From Pleodorina starrii (lineage: Eukaryota; Chlorophyta; Chlorophyceae; Chlamydomonadales; Volvocaceae): a stretch of DNA of 64,000 bases. The position numbers were made by a program, and so were the translations under genes. How positions within the stretch are numbered: position 1 is the stretch's first letter; every line of letters starts with the position of its first letter. The notes beneath the pieces were generated by a model. That model saw only the letters and a program-made list of their open reading frames with translations. It was not told where the DNA came from and searched no databases. The DNA lies in contig BRXU01000037.1 of NCBI GenBank assembly GCA_030267565.1, positions 903,001 to 967,000 of the forward strand, given 5' to 3'. Shown here piece by piece: positions 10,192 to 22,612 of this stretch.

Positions 10192-13100
10192 AGCCACTTC
10201 CATGGCCGCGCATCGTCTTCTTCGCCTCGGCAAGCCAGTACGGCACTTATGAGATGCTCGCCGAGTATTACGTGATGCCCGGCCACCGCTGCTCCAAGCA
10301 CTAGGAGTGCATTGGTGGAGGTTGTTTCGTTCCGTGTATGTGTCGGGGCTCTACCGTCTACAGCACGATTCATTGTGTCGGTAAATGAGTGGTTAGCTTC
10401 GACCTCGGGGCGTGATGGCCAGCAAACGCTAAACCATCCAACCGATAGAACGGTAATAATTGATATGTAGCGCTAGTAGTGCGCGCTCGGTTCCTTAAGT
10501 GCATGCGCGGTCGTGCAGGTACTTTTCTATCGAGCGCAGGCCCATAACCAGCATCCGTGTTTGCGGCCAAATACGCGTTTGCTGCCGGATCGCGCGTTTC
10601 TGGGTGGGTTGCCCGTGTGTTTGGCCCGCCGGGCGGGGTTCCCGTGCTGCTCCGAGGAACCGTTTTCCAGTGCCAGGCCTAATAGCCTGCTGGACCTACC
10701 CCTTGGGGGGTCTGGAACCCACTGCAACACGTAAGTAGTCATACACGCAACATCTCCCGCAGACAGAAAGGTCTGCAACATGAATGCGTGGGCTGATGAC
10801 GCTCGGTTGGCCGCTGGCGAAGTGTCAGGTTTGTCAGGTGGGGATATACGGTGCTGAGGTACTGCATGACAAACACGTCCCGGGTATGGATTGGTTGCGG
10901 CTACGTGCTAGCGTGCGTGCATACGCGAGATCGATTGGTCACCTAGATTTATGGCTGGCTTGATTTAAAGCGCATTATATTGTTATTCGGTTGATTGCGG
11001 GGTGGCGGGCAAGTTGCCTCACGTGAGCACGCACATCAGGCTTGGGTAAGCCTCGGTAGGTAGGCAGATGATTGGTGTTTATTTGCGGGACGCCCGGCTC
11101 AGGAGCCCCGCTGCCTATCTCAACAAACAGGCGGTGCGGTATGAAGGGCTGTGTGCAGTATGTGTAGCTTTACATCATCCAACAGGGTCCTGATGCTGGC
11201 CAGTGGCTGCCTCCTGGCAGCCCCAACGAACGGAAGGACCGCCGAAGCTCTCTCCCGACACCGGGAAAGGGGCGTGAAAGGCCACCCGCCCTTTTGCTCG
11301 ACACAGAGCTGGCTGCTCCATACCCCTTATGTAAGGGTGCACGACAGTGACTCAAAAACAAGGCTCCAGCCTGCCATATGCGGCAGCTAGACCCTTAATC
11401 TGCTCAAACTGAAGCTGCACTGGGTCCCATGAAAAATGGCGCCCGTGCTGGTCTGCCCGCCCTGAAGTCCTTGCAGCACCTGGACGTACGATCTGGTCTC
11501 CAACAACTGGCGGCATTCGCCTAGGCGCGATAAACTCGCAATCTCCGAGCTTGATCCGCTTTGTTGGGCGGTCAGCGCCAAAAACCCTCAACGCCACAAG
11601 CGACCTACTGCTACTAGAAGATGAGAAGATATTACGCCGGACCCTCAGCCCGGGCGTGTGTTATGGGAGGGTCGTGCCTCTTCAGCGGGTTCGATCCCAC
11701 TACCGCGGTGATGGCAGATTGACTGAGATGGGCTGCCTCCCACCCACTCCATGTACGGATTCCGTGTCACTCAGATCACACCTGGGGAACCCGCTTGCCC
11801 TGATCCCATGTGTGCCGTACACCTCATCGTTGAGCATTTATCCGTATTGAGTCCTACTTTGCAGGGGACACGGACACAGCTGAAGAGATGTGCGATCAGT
11901 GCTGCTCTGCCGCATTGGGCCCCGCAGACCACCACCCCGTGTCCGGGTAGGATCAATCCTGCGACATGCTATTGCAAATCCAAGATTGGTAACCCGGCCA
12001 CTCAGGCACCATCTTTGGGCATCCCTACTACATACGTTATTTGAGACGAAGCGCCCGATAAGTGACCGCCAAGAGGCCGACCCGTCACACCAAGAATTCG
12101 CCGGCGGCCCTTGCTTGACGAGTCAGGGACCCGAAACAGGGCCTGGCAACTGCGGGCTAGCTATCTGACAGAGCTATTGTTCGCACTAAGCGGCACCGCG
12201 TCAACACCCCACGCTCTCGGCCAACCCACCCCAGCTGGCTTCCTCGCCTACAATGGACAAAACAAAAAACAACGGCAGATATTGCATCCTAAAATCTCTC
12301 AGCCTCGACGGAATAACCACCACCTCCGCGCAGCTAGCCCCAGCCCTCTCGTTATCCATGGCGTCCTGAAAATCCCAACCCTAAATGATTCCTCGACCCC
12401 AGCAACTACCCCACGTATGCTCAGACACAGCGGACATTGGAACCTGCCGTCGACCAGCTAGACCAGCGCCAAGACGGGCTGCTCAGTCTACTCAGTCCCC
12501 ACCCCATCCCGATCCCTTTATTTGCGGCACGTTCAGCTCCGCAAAACCCCTGACGTGCTGCCAAAAATACGATATCGCTCCCGCCTTCGACACCTAAACC
12601 AGGCCCTGGGCTCTCGGGGGCTGCCCTAGCTGCCACGACCACATACGTGGACGTACCGTTGCACAGCAAACGTTCTCCGCTAGATTCCACGCATAGATGC
12701 TACAAACCACGGCTTTGTACTGATCCCTGTAGCATGGCTAGCTTTCAGCGTGCGTATGTAATTTGGCGTGCGGCTGTAGCAGGACAGGCTATAATAGCTG
12801 TATCGTCCCTTGGAACGAACGGAGCGAGTGGAGTGCGAGCGGGAAAGAGGAGCACGGGCTACACGGATGGATGATGATGAATACGTCATCGGCATTAAAT
12901 CAATTACATCATGCTCATCCTGGTGGAGTTGCATACTTATAGAAGGCGTTGCGTGGTCAGCTGTGTACCCTGCTATTCCTGTCAGCCGGTGTTACAAGCG
13001 AATGTCTAAGCAAGCCGACAGAAGATAGACGACAGCAGGGGACACACGGCCATCCAGGCCCTACGCTTATCCGGGGGCTCCGGATGAACTTGTTTGCGTA

Positions 13101-15121
13101 TCAAAGGCCGGAAGCGGGCCAATCTGGCCGCTTTTCTGCTCTTGACGATTGTAAGTCTTGAGCTAGACAATAGGCCCCGCACGGCCGTTCTGGTGAGCTC
13201 AGGGGAGAGCTCTCCCCTTGGTGAGCTAGGCGTATTAATAAATAGGACGAGTGCCGCCCCTCTAGCCCATCCTGCTAGATAGCATACCGTTGCGCGCCCT
13301 GTCCATCTTCAATCTAATATCCCCATGATACGAGGGCAACAGATGCTACACAAATGCAGATGAACTCAAGGACACCGCAAGGACTCTCCAGCAGTCGCCA
13401 GCGGATGGAGGCGAGAGCGCCTAGTATGTAGGGCCTAGCGCCCACACACCGCCGCCATAGTGAGCTTTGAAGTGCCTTGTGGTCAACGGATATACAGAGA
13501 TGCAAAACAAGCAGCATATGCATTTTGACCTGTCGATCCCGCCTGCTGCTGCCCGCCGAGTGGCGGGACCGCGATGTATCCACACAGGCGCACCACACAA
13601 CAAGAATTGTATGTCACCAGTAATGGTAAAACACGGAAACCCGTCTATCACCGACAAAAGAATCAAACAAATAAGTAGCAACACCACCAGCGGGTGCTGG
13701 GTGCAGGTTCTAATCTCAGAATTCTCTGCTGGGGAGTGCCCTCCCCCCCGGCCTCGTAGCGTGAATTGTATGAATAGATGTCACCGCTGACGTCACGGGG
13801 GGTTAAGCCGCTTGCTTGGTGGTGCCTGAAACGAGGGGGAGACGCAACAGCCGCGCGGCGTGTTTCACCGAGGGATACGTTGCTAGTTTATTCGTCGTAA
13901 TGCAATCATGGCTAGGTGTCCGTAGTTTCTGCCGTCACAGCGAGCGCCCAGCAGCTTGCGTGCGTGTGTGCAAACGTGAGCTAAGCAATGCCACCACTCC
14001 AAGGTAAGAACTGCATTTCAAGAGACAACTGCAATTATACAATACCCACCCTTCCTAGTGATAACGTACCCGCGCAGTAAGTAGCGTTCAACGCCGGCTT
14101 GCACTTCTGAATGGGGTTCTTCCAAAAGCTCGGGCAGTCAGGCATCACCACGCACCTGCGGTTGAGTGGTAAACGCACGCATCCATGCCATGCATGATGA
14201 TCAGTCCGCGCGCCCCCACGTAATGGCGCAGCCCATTTATCTACCGGTAGAGGTGCTGTGTTTCAGTGTATTATCAGTAGTGTACGTCAGCACCCGGCTG
14301 CCTGACCAGTAGGCGGCGTGCAAACAGGCCACCAGACTCTCTCGCTCGCTCGCGCTATCGTTCGTTACAGGCTGGGTGTCTGCTGTCTGCTGATCCTCCC
14401 AATACGCACGACCATAATACAGCATAATTGATACTTCATCTGCCGGCGATGGCCAGCACGCACCTGAGGACACCCGTGCCATCGTAATCGGAGCAATAAT
14501 GGCCTTGGTAGAAGTTGTATACCCAGGACCGCCGACACGCGCACTTCTTTTCAGACATCTGCGTGGGTGCAACAGCAATCGGCACACGATCGAACGCAAT
14601 GCAAGACGATTCAGCAGCATTTTCACCTATGCAATGAGCGCGCCAACTGCAGCATTACAGTGTATGTCTCGGCTGCCGGGTTTGGGGACGCCTGCCTCGC
14701 TCGGTTACCTCGGTAGCTCGACCGACCGGCATGTTTCGCTGCATGTGGGACATAATTCATGCATACCGGCATGCTGCATGCCATAAACTCCATCCTGAGA
14801 CCACAACCCCGGTTAACCCGGTACCGCCGGACACCTTGCTTGCGTATAGTGGTGCACGTAACCAGCAGTAACACTTTGCGCGCTCGTACAACATGTATTT
14901 GTAAAATCAGTGACGTAATATCAAAACATTTGTGTGCTAGTCTACCTAAAGTAGGGTCGCTCCCATCGATGGCCCGGCAGCAGCGCACCTTACAGTCCTT
15001 GGGAAAGTTGGATGGCGGGGGCGGCGTTGGCATAGGGGGCAGAGACGGTTGGCGCGGAGGCGGAGGCGGTAGAGGCGGTGAGGCGGACCCTCCGAGGCGG
15101 ACCCTCCGATCCAAGGCAAGA
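10192..15121. other. long gene-poor stretch
   Basis: About 4.9 kb has only short, mutually overlapping open frames on both strands and no recognisable domain. It may include LINE 5' sequence near 10.2-10.4 kb (a short minus-strand frame ends at 10041 and overlaps the LINE coding start). A GGGTTCGATCCC box near 11,686 resembles a tRNA B box, but I cannot fold a tRNA around it. Just before 15,121 the sequence is rich in GGCGG. Confidence 0.5.
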
Positions 15122-16335
15122 GCCACGGATCGTGGCTCCTTGCTAGCAACGAGAAATGACACGGTTCCTTGGCTCCTTTCTAGCAAGCTCAAGTAGCGAC
15201 AACGCGTGGTCTATTTGGCATCCTAATACTGGCAATTAATATAACTTATTCAAACAATGCTTATGCACGACATTTTGCGACCAGAACTCCACGGGAATGG
15301 ACGATAGATGCTTGCTGGCATGGAGCCATGGTTCGCGGTTCCCGCTCAATGTAAGGAAATTCTGTCATTGAAAAATTTAGTTTATATACGATATTTATTT
15401 TTAAATGTATGCGCGCCATTGCGGCAGTGCAAAATATATTTCCTGGGTGCCCCCACGGATCCCGGCTCCTTGCTAGCAACGACTCGTTGCTAGCAAGGAG
15501 CCACGATCCACGGTCCGCGTTCAAATAGGCGCGGCCACGCTACGCAACAATGCTGTCAAGCTTACAGATGCAGCTAAACAACTGCAATTATCTTAATATG
15601 TATGCGCAGTGCGTAGTGCGGCAGCGCATAATATATTTCCTGGGGTGCCCCACGGATCCCGGCTCCTTGCTAGCAACGACTCGTTGCTAAGCAAGGAGCC
15701 ACAATCCACGGTCCGCGTTCAAATAGGCGCGGCCACGCTACGCAACAATGCTGTCAACCTTACAGATGCAGCTAAACAACTGCAATTATCTTCATATGTT
15801 TGCGCAGTGCGTAGTGCGGCAGCGCATAATATATTTCCTGGGGTGCCCCACGGATCCCGGCTCCTTGCTAGCAACGAGTCGTTGCTAGCAAGGAGCCACA
15901 ATCCACGGTCCGCGTTCAAATAGGCGCGGCCACGCTACGCGGCAATGCTGTCACACTTACAGATGCAGCTAAACAACTGCAATTATCTTAATATGTCTGC
16001 GCGGTGCGTAGTGCGGCAGCGCATAATATATTTCCTGGGGTGCCCCACGGATCCCGGCTCCTTGCTAGCAACGACTCGTTGCTAGCAAGGAGCCACAATC
16101 CACGGTCCGCGTTCAAATAGGCGCGGCCACGCTACGCGGCAATGCTGTCACACTTACAGATGCAGCTAAACAACAGCAGTTATCATTATATAGATGTATG
16201 CGCGGTACGTATTGCGGCGGTGCGGAAATGTTTTCTGGGGTGCCCCACGGATCGTGGCTCCTTGCTAGCAAGCAGTCGTTGCTAGCACGGAGCCACGATC
16301 CACGGTCTGTGTTCAATTTCGCGCGCGCAGCCCCG
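15122..16335 (+). repeat. left inverted arm: 197-bp tandem units with internal palindromes
   Basis: GGCTCCTTGCTAGC recurs at 15464, 15661, 15859, 16056 and 16256, giving spacings of 197, 198, 197 and 200 bp. Each unit contains a near-perfect 40-bp palindrome, GGCTCCTTGCTAGCAACGA followed by its own reverse complement, next to GGATCC and CCACGG sequences. An outer non-tandem segment (15122-15460) precedes the first unit. The array ends around 16335. Confidence 0.9.
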
Positions 16336-16821
16336 CCGAAAGGCTGTCACCTTGAAACCCTATTCACATACCCTGTTCCTGCAAATATTGGATAAAGATC
16401 AGTATAGATCATGATAAGGTTTAAGTCAGAGGAATATGTTGCGCAGGCCAGCCCTTCTGTGTACGGCACACTGTTCCGTAAAGGGCAGTTCACTGGCTCC
16501 ATCTCAGGAGGCATGTGTAATGTTGAGCGTACTAATGGCGACTTAATGCTGGGATATTCGTTCAGCGCTGCTAGGCTGGGGCGAGCGGGTGAAAGCTGTC
16601 CTAGACAGACGTTTGAACCGTACGCATCAGATGCTTGTGAGTTCGTGTAAATGTACTCTGTTATGCTGCAGTATTTGTAAACTTAACGTTAGCCTAGAGA
16701 GCTTTGAGCTGCGCCCCCACTAACGTTGAGCACCAACAGCAGCGCCTCGTCGTTGCTCGTCTCCGGACGACTTCCATCCCAGTTATAAAATGCGTATATT
16801 TAAACGGAGATCTGGCCTGGG
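16336..16821. other. unassigned interior of the inverted-arm element
   Basis: About 490 bp lies between the left arm and the 200-bp repeats. One short plus-strand frame (16411-16650) shows no recognisable motif. Confidence 0.4.
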
Positions 16822-17421
16822 AGCACCCATTTCCGCATCACAAGGGTAAGGCGCGCGTTGTCACAGTTTCCGGGGTGCGGGCGGTGGTTTGGCGTCAGGG
16901 CCAGCACCGCCGCTCTTGTTACGCAGAGTGCACGCCGCTTCATTCACGCCGGATGGGCACCGCGCGCGGGCGCGGAGAGCAGCGGCTGCACGGGAGGGGG
17001 CGGCGCGGAGCCGGCCCTGGGTGCACCCATTTCCGCATCACAGGGGTAAGGTGCGCGTTGTCACAGTTTCCGGGGTGCGGGCGGTGGTTTGGCGTCAGGG
17101 CCAGCACCGCCGCTCTTGTTACGCAGAGTGCACGCCGCTTCATTCACGCCGGATGGGCACCGCGCGCGGGCGCGGAGAGCAGCGGCTGCACGGGAGGGGG
17201 CGGCGCGGAGCCGGCCCTGGGTGCACCCATTTCCGCATCACAGGGGTAAGGCGCGCGTTGTCACAGTTTCCGGGGTGCGGGCGGTGGTTTGGCGTCAGGA
17301 CCAGCACCGCCGCTCTTGTTACGCAGAGTGCACGCCGCTTCATTCACGCCAGATGGGCACCGCGGGCGCGGAGAGCAGCGGCTGCAGGGAGGGCGCGGCG
17401 CGGAGCTGGGCCCCGTGCCTC
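16822..17421 (+). repeat. three tandem copies of a 200-bp unit
   Basis: CACCCATTTCCGCATCACA recurs at about 16824, 17024 and 17224. The copies are nearly identical, apart from a small deletion in the third near 17360. Each carries GGGTAAGG, a splice-donor-like sequence. Because 200 is not a multiple of three, the same DNA is translated in successive frames, so the long open frames across it do not indicate coding. Confidence 0.9.
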
Positions 17422-17813
17422 TTCAGTGGACGAGATCAGGCAGTGTTTTGACCCCACACCCCTCTGCTTCGCTTGCAGACCGACTGGCCCAGCCCCATAC
17501 TGCTGGCACCCCGCCCGGCCGGAGTCCACAGCAGTGACGCGACTGCTGCTGGCATCCAAGAGAGTGGCGTCATGATCCCGCTTGTTGGTTGCCAGCTTGG
17601 CGGCATGAACACTGAAAACATGGCTCGGTACAGGACAGCAATGGGGAGGGTGGTGCAGCACCTGACAGCAGCACGCGAGGGGCCACTGCTGCTGCGGACA
17701 ACTGCGAATGCAAGTCCACCACAGCACTCACTCGACCCGGCCCTTTCTTCTGTGCTCGTACAGTTTGCCGTTTTGCACCCCATTTATCTCTGCCTCGCTC
17801 TCCCTTCCCGCCC

Positions 17814-19572
17814 GAGCCCTTGCCACCCATGTCCAGCCTCGAGCCCTTGCCACCCATGTCCAGCCTCGAGCCCTTGCCACCCATGTCACACCTCGAGCCC
17901 TAGCCACCCATGTCCAGCCCCGAGCCCTTGCCACCCATGTCCAGCCCCGAGCCCTTGCCACCCATGTCCAGCCTCGAGCCCTTGCCACCCATGTCCAGCC
18001 TCGAGCCCTTGCCACCCATGTCCAGCCCCGAGCCCTTGCCACCCATGTCCAGCCTCGAACCCTTGCCACCCATGTCCAGCCTCGAGCCCTTGCCACCCAT
18101 GTCCAGCCTCGAGCCCTTGCCACCCATGTCCAGCCTCGGGCCCTTGCCACCCATGTCCAGCCTCGAGCCCTTGCCACCCATGTCCAGCCTCGAGCCCTTG
18201 CCACCCATGTCCAGCCTCGAGCCCTTGCCACCCATGTCCAGCCTCGAGCCCTTGCCGCCAATGTCCAGCCCCGAGCCCTTGCCACCCATGTCCAGCCTCG
18301 AACCCTCGCCACCCATGTCCAGCCTCGAGCCCTTGCCACCCATGTCCAGCCTCGAGCCCTTGCCGCCCATGTCCAGCCTCGAGCCCTTGCCACCCATGTC
18401 CAGCCTCGAGCCCTTGCCACCCATGTTCAGCCCCGAGCCCTTGCCACCCATGTCCAGCCTCGAGCCCTTGCCGCCCATGTCCAGCCTCGAGCCCTTGCCG
18501 CCAATGTCCAGCCTCGAGCCCTTGCCACCCATGTCCAGCCCCGAGCCCTTGCCACCCATGTCCAGCCTCGAGCCCTTGCCACCCATGTCCAGCCTCGAGC
18601 CCTTGCCACCCATGTCCAGCCTCGAGCCATTGCCACCCATGTCCAGCCTCGAGCCATTGCCACCCATGTCCAGCCTCGAGCCATTGCCACCAATGTCCAG
18701 CCTCGAGCCCTTGCCGCCAATGTACAACCCCCAGCTCTTGCCACCCATGTCCAGCCTCGAGCCCTTGCCACCCATGTCCAGCCTCGAGCCCTTGCCACCA
18801 ATGTCCAGCCTCGAGCCCTTGCCAACCATGTCCAGCCTCGAGCCCTTGCCACCCATGTCCAGCCTCGAGCCCTTGCCACCCATGTCCAGCCTCGAGCCCT
18901 TGCCACCCATGTCCAGCCTCGAGCCCTTGCCACCCATGTCCAGCCCCGAGCCCTTGCCACCCATGTTCAGCCTCGAGCCCTAGCCGCCCATGTCCAGCCT
19001 CGAGCCCTTGCCGCCAATGTCCAGCCTCGAGCCCTTGCCACCCATGTCCAGCCCCGAGCCCTTGCCACCCATGTCCAGCCTCGAGCCCTTGCCACCCATG
19101 TCCAGCCTCGAGCCCTTGCCACCCATGTCCAGCCTCGAGCCCTTGCCACCCATGTCCAGCCTCGAGCCATTGCCACCCATGTCCAGCCTCGAGCCCTTGC
19201 CACCAATGTCCAGCCTCGAGCCCTTGCCGCCAATGTACAACCCCGAGCCCTTGCCACCCATGTCCAGCCTCGAGCCCTTGCCACCCATGTCCAGCCTCGA
19301 GCCCTTGCCACCAATGTCCAGCCTCGAGCCCTTGCTGCCAATGTCCAGCCCCGAGCCCTTGCCAACCATGTCCAGCCTCGAACCCTTGCCACCCATGTCC
19401 AGCCTCGAGCCCTTGCCACCAATGTCCAGCCTCGAGCCCTTGCCACCCATGTCCAGCCTCGAGCCCTTGCCACCCATGTCCAGCCCCGAGCCCTTGCCAA
19501 CCATGTCCAGCCCCGAGCCCTTGCCAACCATGTCCTGCCTCGAGCCCTTGCCAACCATGTCCAGCCTGGGCT
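17814..19572 (+). repeat. 27-bp minisatellite, about 65 units
   Basis: The unit GAGCCCTTGCCACCCATG followed by TCCAGCCTC repeats about 65 times with scattered substitutions. The period is a multiple of three, and every frame is open over long distances. The plus frames give nine-residue repeats such as SPCHPCPAS, ALATHVQPR and SLEPLPPMS; the minus frames give GLEAGHGWQ, GGKGSRLDM and ARGWTWVAR. An 835-codon plus-strand frame (17473-19980) runs through it and starts near an acceptor-like CGCTTGCAG. I cannot tell whether any frame is translated. Confidence 0.95.
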
Positions 19573-22522
19573 CTCACCATTTATTTTCAGCCCCGAGCTC
19601 CTGCCAGCAATGTCCGGCCCCAAGCCCCAGCCAGCCATGTCCCGCCTCGAGCCCCTTCACGTTTCACCCATGTCCAGCCTCCAGCTTCTTGCACCAATCT
19701 CCAGCTCCAAGCACCGTCCACCCATCTACAGACCCCCGAGCCCATTCCGTCCGCCCTGCCACCTACCTGTCCCCAGCATCGAGCTCCTTGCACCAATGTC
19801 TGGCTTCGAGCCCCTGTCCCTGCCACCTATCTCAAGCCCCGAATGCCTTGCACCCATCTAAGCCCCAAGCCCCTTCCACCCATCCAAAGCCCCGAGCCTC
19901 TGCCACCAAGCAATGTCCGGTCCCGTGTGAGTGCAGTCCTCAATACAATACTATACTCAATCTCAACCCCAGCCCCATGAGCCCCGAACCTGAGGTCCCA
20001 GCCGTCACTCAAGCCCCAGCCCGAGCTCCCAGTCCCCAGCTCCCCACCCCCAGCCGCCGAGCCACAGTCGCCAATCAAGGACTAGCTCTCCAGCTTCATC
20101 AGGCCAAGTGTCCAAGGATCAGCTTCAGCCTCAATTCCGAACTGTTTAGCCCCAGCCGCCAAACATCAGCTCTGAAGCCTCAGCCCCTAGCCCCAGTCCC
20201 CTAGCCTTTTCAGCCAGCCCGCCCCGGGTGGAAAGGGAGGAAAGACAGGGTGCGTGGGCGCCTAGGGTTGTTTGGGGTATCGCAGATGTATTGCGACACA
20301 ATAATGCACCAACGCGCTCATTGAGATTCGGGAACATAAACATCGCAACAAATGACGACTATCGTCGTTTGCGTCGGGATGCATGCCGGCATGCACCGGC
20401 AAAACGCCGCAGGAAGGCCATGCGCACCAAATCAATGTCGATGACAGTAACCATGAACGTTATAAAGGTGTCCTTTCATTTGGCTCAGATGAGGAGCCTA
20501 ATGTCCGTACGGAAACCAATTACCGTCCCACTATACGCGTAGCTGGTTGTTGGCAAACACGTCTTCCTTCTACATCCAATCATATAGAATATAACAAATA
20601 GTCACTGGGAATAGCGCTACGTTTGTCCTTGCCTATACGCTTATCCTTGACTGGGATAACAAAAGTCAAGCAAGGCGAGTGCTTCAATAAGTTCAAGATC
20701 TGCTCGCAGGGTTGCCTCAGGTAACTGGTAATCATGTGACACAAGCTACGGAAAGTATCAGACTCAAGATAAAACAAGTAAGATAACAGTGTCAATAGCT
20801 GGCGCCATTGGTCCTTGAAAGCTGTGTAGCTAAACATTTTCCGTTCCTAACGTAATCCTGCCAATGCCCTTACACAACGCAGTTCAGCACGGAGTGCACG
20901 GACATGGAGCTAGCGGCTTTGGAGTGAACAAGTGGACTAGCCTTGGAGTGGACTTGGAGCTAGCGGCCGGGAGTAGCTGTGCTGGGGGAGCTAGCGGCCA
21001 GGAGCAAGACCAGCAGCGCGCTGCATGTGTGCGGTAAGGACAGTAGGGGTTACCGTGGGCTTCAGACCTCAAAACGGGAGAGCAAGCGGGCCAGCTGTCC
21101 GTGTACTGCAGCGGGCGCACGAGGACAGAGGAAAGACCAACCAGTCCAGACAGCACGAGCCACCCAGACAGGAACAAGCGAACCCAGGGGGAAAGCGCAT
21201 AGGCGAGCGACCACGGGGCGCAGAAGTGCGGCCAGTGCAGGCCCTGGCCATCTATCTCTACCTAGTCTGGCCTAGTCCGGCCTGCTGTTGCCCAATGTAT
21301 GGACTGGGCTGCAGCGGGCTGAACTACCCGTCTGGCCCGGGCCGTCCTGAACTAGCAAAACCCAATCCTTAGCTAGGGGACCAAGGTGAAAAGGGATCTT
21401 GTCACTGAAAGCCCCAGACAGCCGCTTTGGAGGATTCTTTCAGTCACGTAATCGGTGGTTTTCACTACCATCGCACTGGATATACCTCTCGGGGTCTGGA
21501 TCCGCGGCGGCGCAATTTACGGTGGGTAAGCGGTTGGTTTACTGTTCTTCGAAAAGCCAAGGCGCTGCTACAGGAACCGCTCGCTAAGGCACACACCTGC
21601 ACGCTGGCCCGCAAGGCGGGCTCCTCCTGGGGGCTACGGGTTCCCCGACACTGCCCAGCGCGGGGCAAAAGCAAAACACCCACGGCCGCGGGGGGGAATG
21701 ACAAGCCGGCGCGGCGCCCCCCTGGAAAGCCCACTACTGGGCACGGCTCACAGGCGCTGCGTGCCCTCGCCTACCACGCAGAGAAACCTGTCCCTCCGTC
21801 CCTGGCCGCCTGCGGAGCCCAGCACCACCTATCCTCCCTCTGCAACCCCTCCCTCGCCACCTCTCCCTTCCCCCCAAAGCGCCAAAGCTACAGGCCACCC
21901 TCGCCGCACCTCTCAGCCGCCAGACAGCACAACACCGCCCCTCACTCCTCGACGGGCCCCGTCTCCCAAGAAGAGGGTACACACAGGCCTGCTCCTTCCC
22001 CGACCAGGAAACCCTTGCCCGCCCGCCCAGCCCTCCCTTGCCCACAACCCTCCCTGCTCTCCTTGCTTTACTCTCCCTCTCCAGGCCACCCCCATCCCAG
22101 CGCCCCCCATCCCCCACCCTCCTCCCACCACCACCCGCTCCCTCTTCCCCTTCAAACAACGTCTCTTGCCCCGTCACTAGCACAGCTACTTAGGCCGTGA
22201 TCTCCACCGGCGCTGCACACCGCACTACTCGCTCCTCAGCGACCGCTAGGATGGGGTGCTGGGGCTGCTCTGGCTGGGGCTGCACCTGATGCTGCTGCTG
22301 CTGCCCCCTCGCTGCTGCTGCCCCCGCCCGCCCCTGTCTCCGGGTTGCTGCTCGAAGACAGCACCTTCCGACTTCCATAGTGGACAGCGCCGCTAGGGCG
22401 ATCACGTCAAAGGGGGTCTGTTCGCACCCAGGGGGCGCTTGGGCGAGCCAGATGTGCTGCCGGGTGGTGGTGGCCCCCGCTGCTGCCTGTGGGGGTGGCA
22501 GGTGCCGGTCGATCTGCTCCCG
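19573..22522. other. unassigned interior of the inverted-arm element
   Basis: CCCAGCC-rich degenerate repeats continue to about 20,210. Three copies of GGAGCTAGCGGC-like sequence lie between 20,907 and 20,998. Proline-coding C-rich sequence fills about 21,780-22,180, and a CTG/GCTGCTG-rich patch lies near 22,290. No recognisable protein domain was found. Confidence 0.4.
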
Positions 22523-22612
22523 AACTGCTGTTTGTTAGCTGCATCTGTAAGGGTGACGGCATTGCTGCGTAGCGTGGCCGCGCCTATTTGAATGCGGACC
22601 GTGGATCGTGGC
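22523..22612 (-). repeat. right inverted arm, inner fragment before the gypsy insertion
   Basis: This is the part of a 197-bp unit (GTTAGCTGCATCTGTAAGGG onward) that was cut off from the rest of the right arm when the gypsy element inserted at 22612/22613. The unit resumes at 30050. Confidence 0.85.
22608..22612. other. target-site duplication of the gypsy element (left copy)
   Basis: GTGGC at 22608-22612 matches GTGGC at 30050-30054 immediately outside the other LTR. Five-base duplications are typical of Ty3/gypsy integrases. Confidence 0.95.

Noticed and set aside
11640..11730. tRNA gene suggested by GGGTTCGATCCC
   Set aside because: No A box or matching acceptor, D and anticodon stems could be placed upstream at a usual distance.
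15440..16310. CRISPR array
   Set aside because: Units are 197 bp with no short repeat-unique spacer alternation, and the surroundings are eukaryotic. It is a tandem satellite with a palindrome.
16858..17575. Several overlapping frames across the 200-bp triplication as genes
   Set aside because: The same DNA is read in three frames because 200 is not divisible by three. No domain is visible in any of them.
17473..19980. 835-codon open frame as a cell-wall or Cys-rich protein gene
   Set aside because: The frame is open only because the 27-bp unit has no stop in any frame; all other frames are equally open, so length is no evidence of coding. It is reported as a minisatellite instead.
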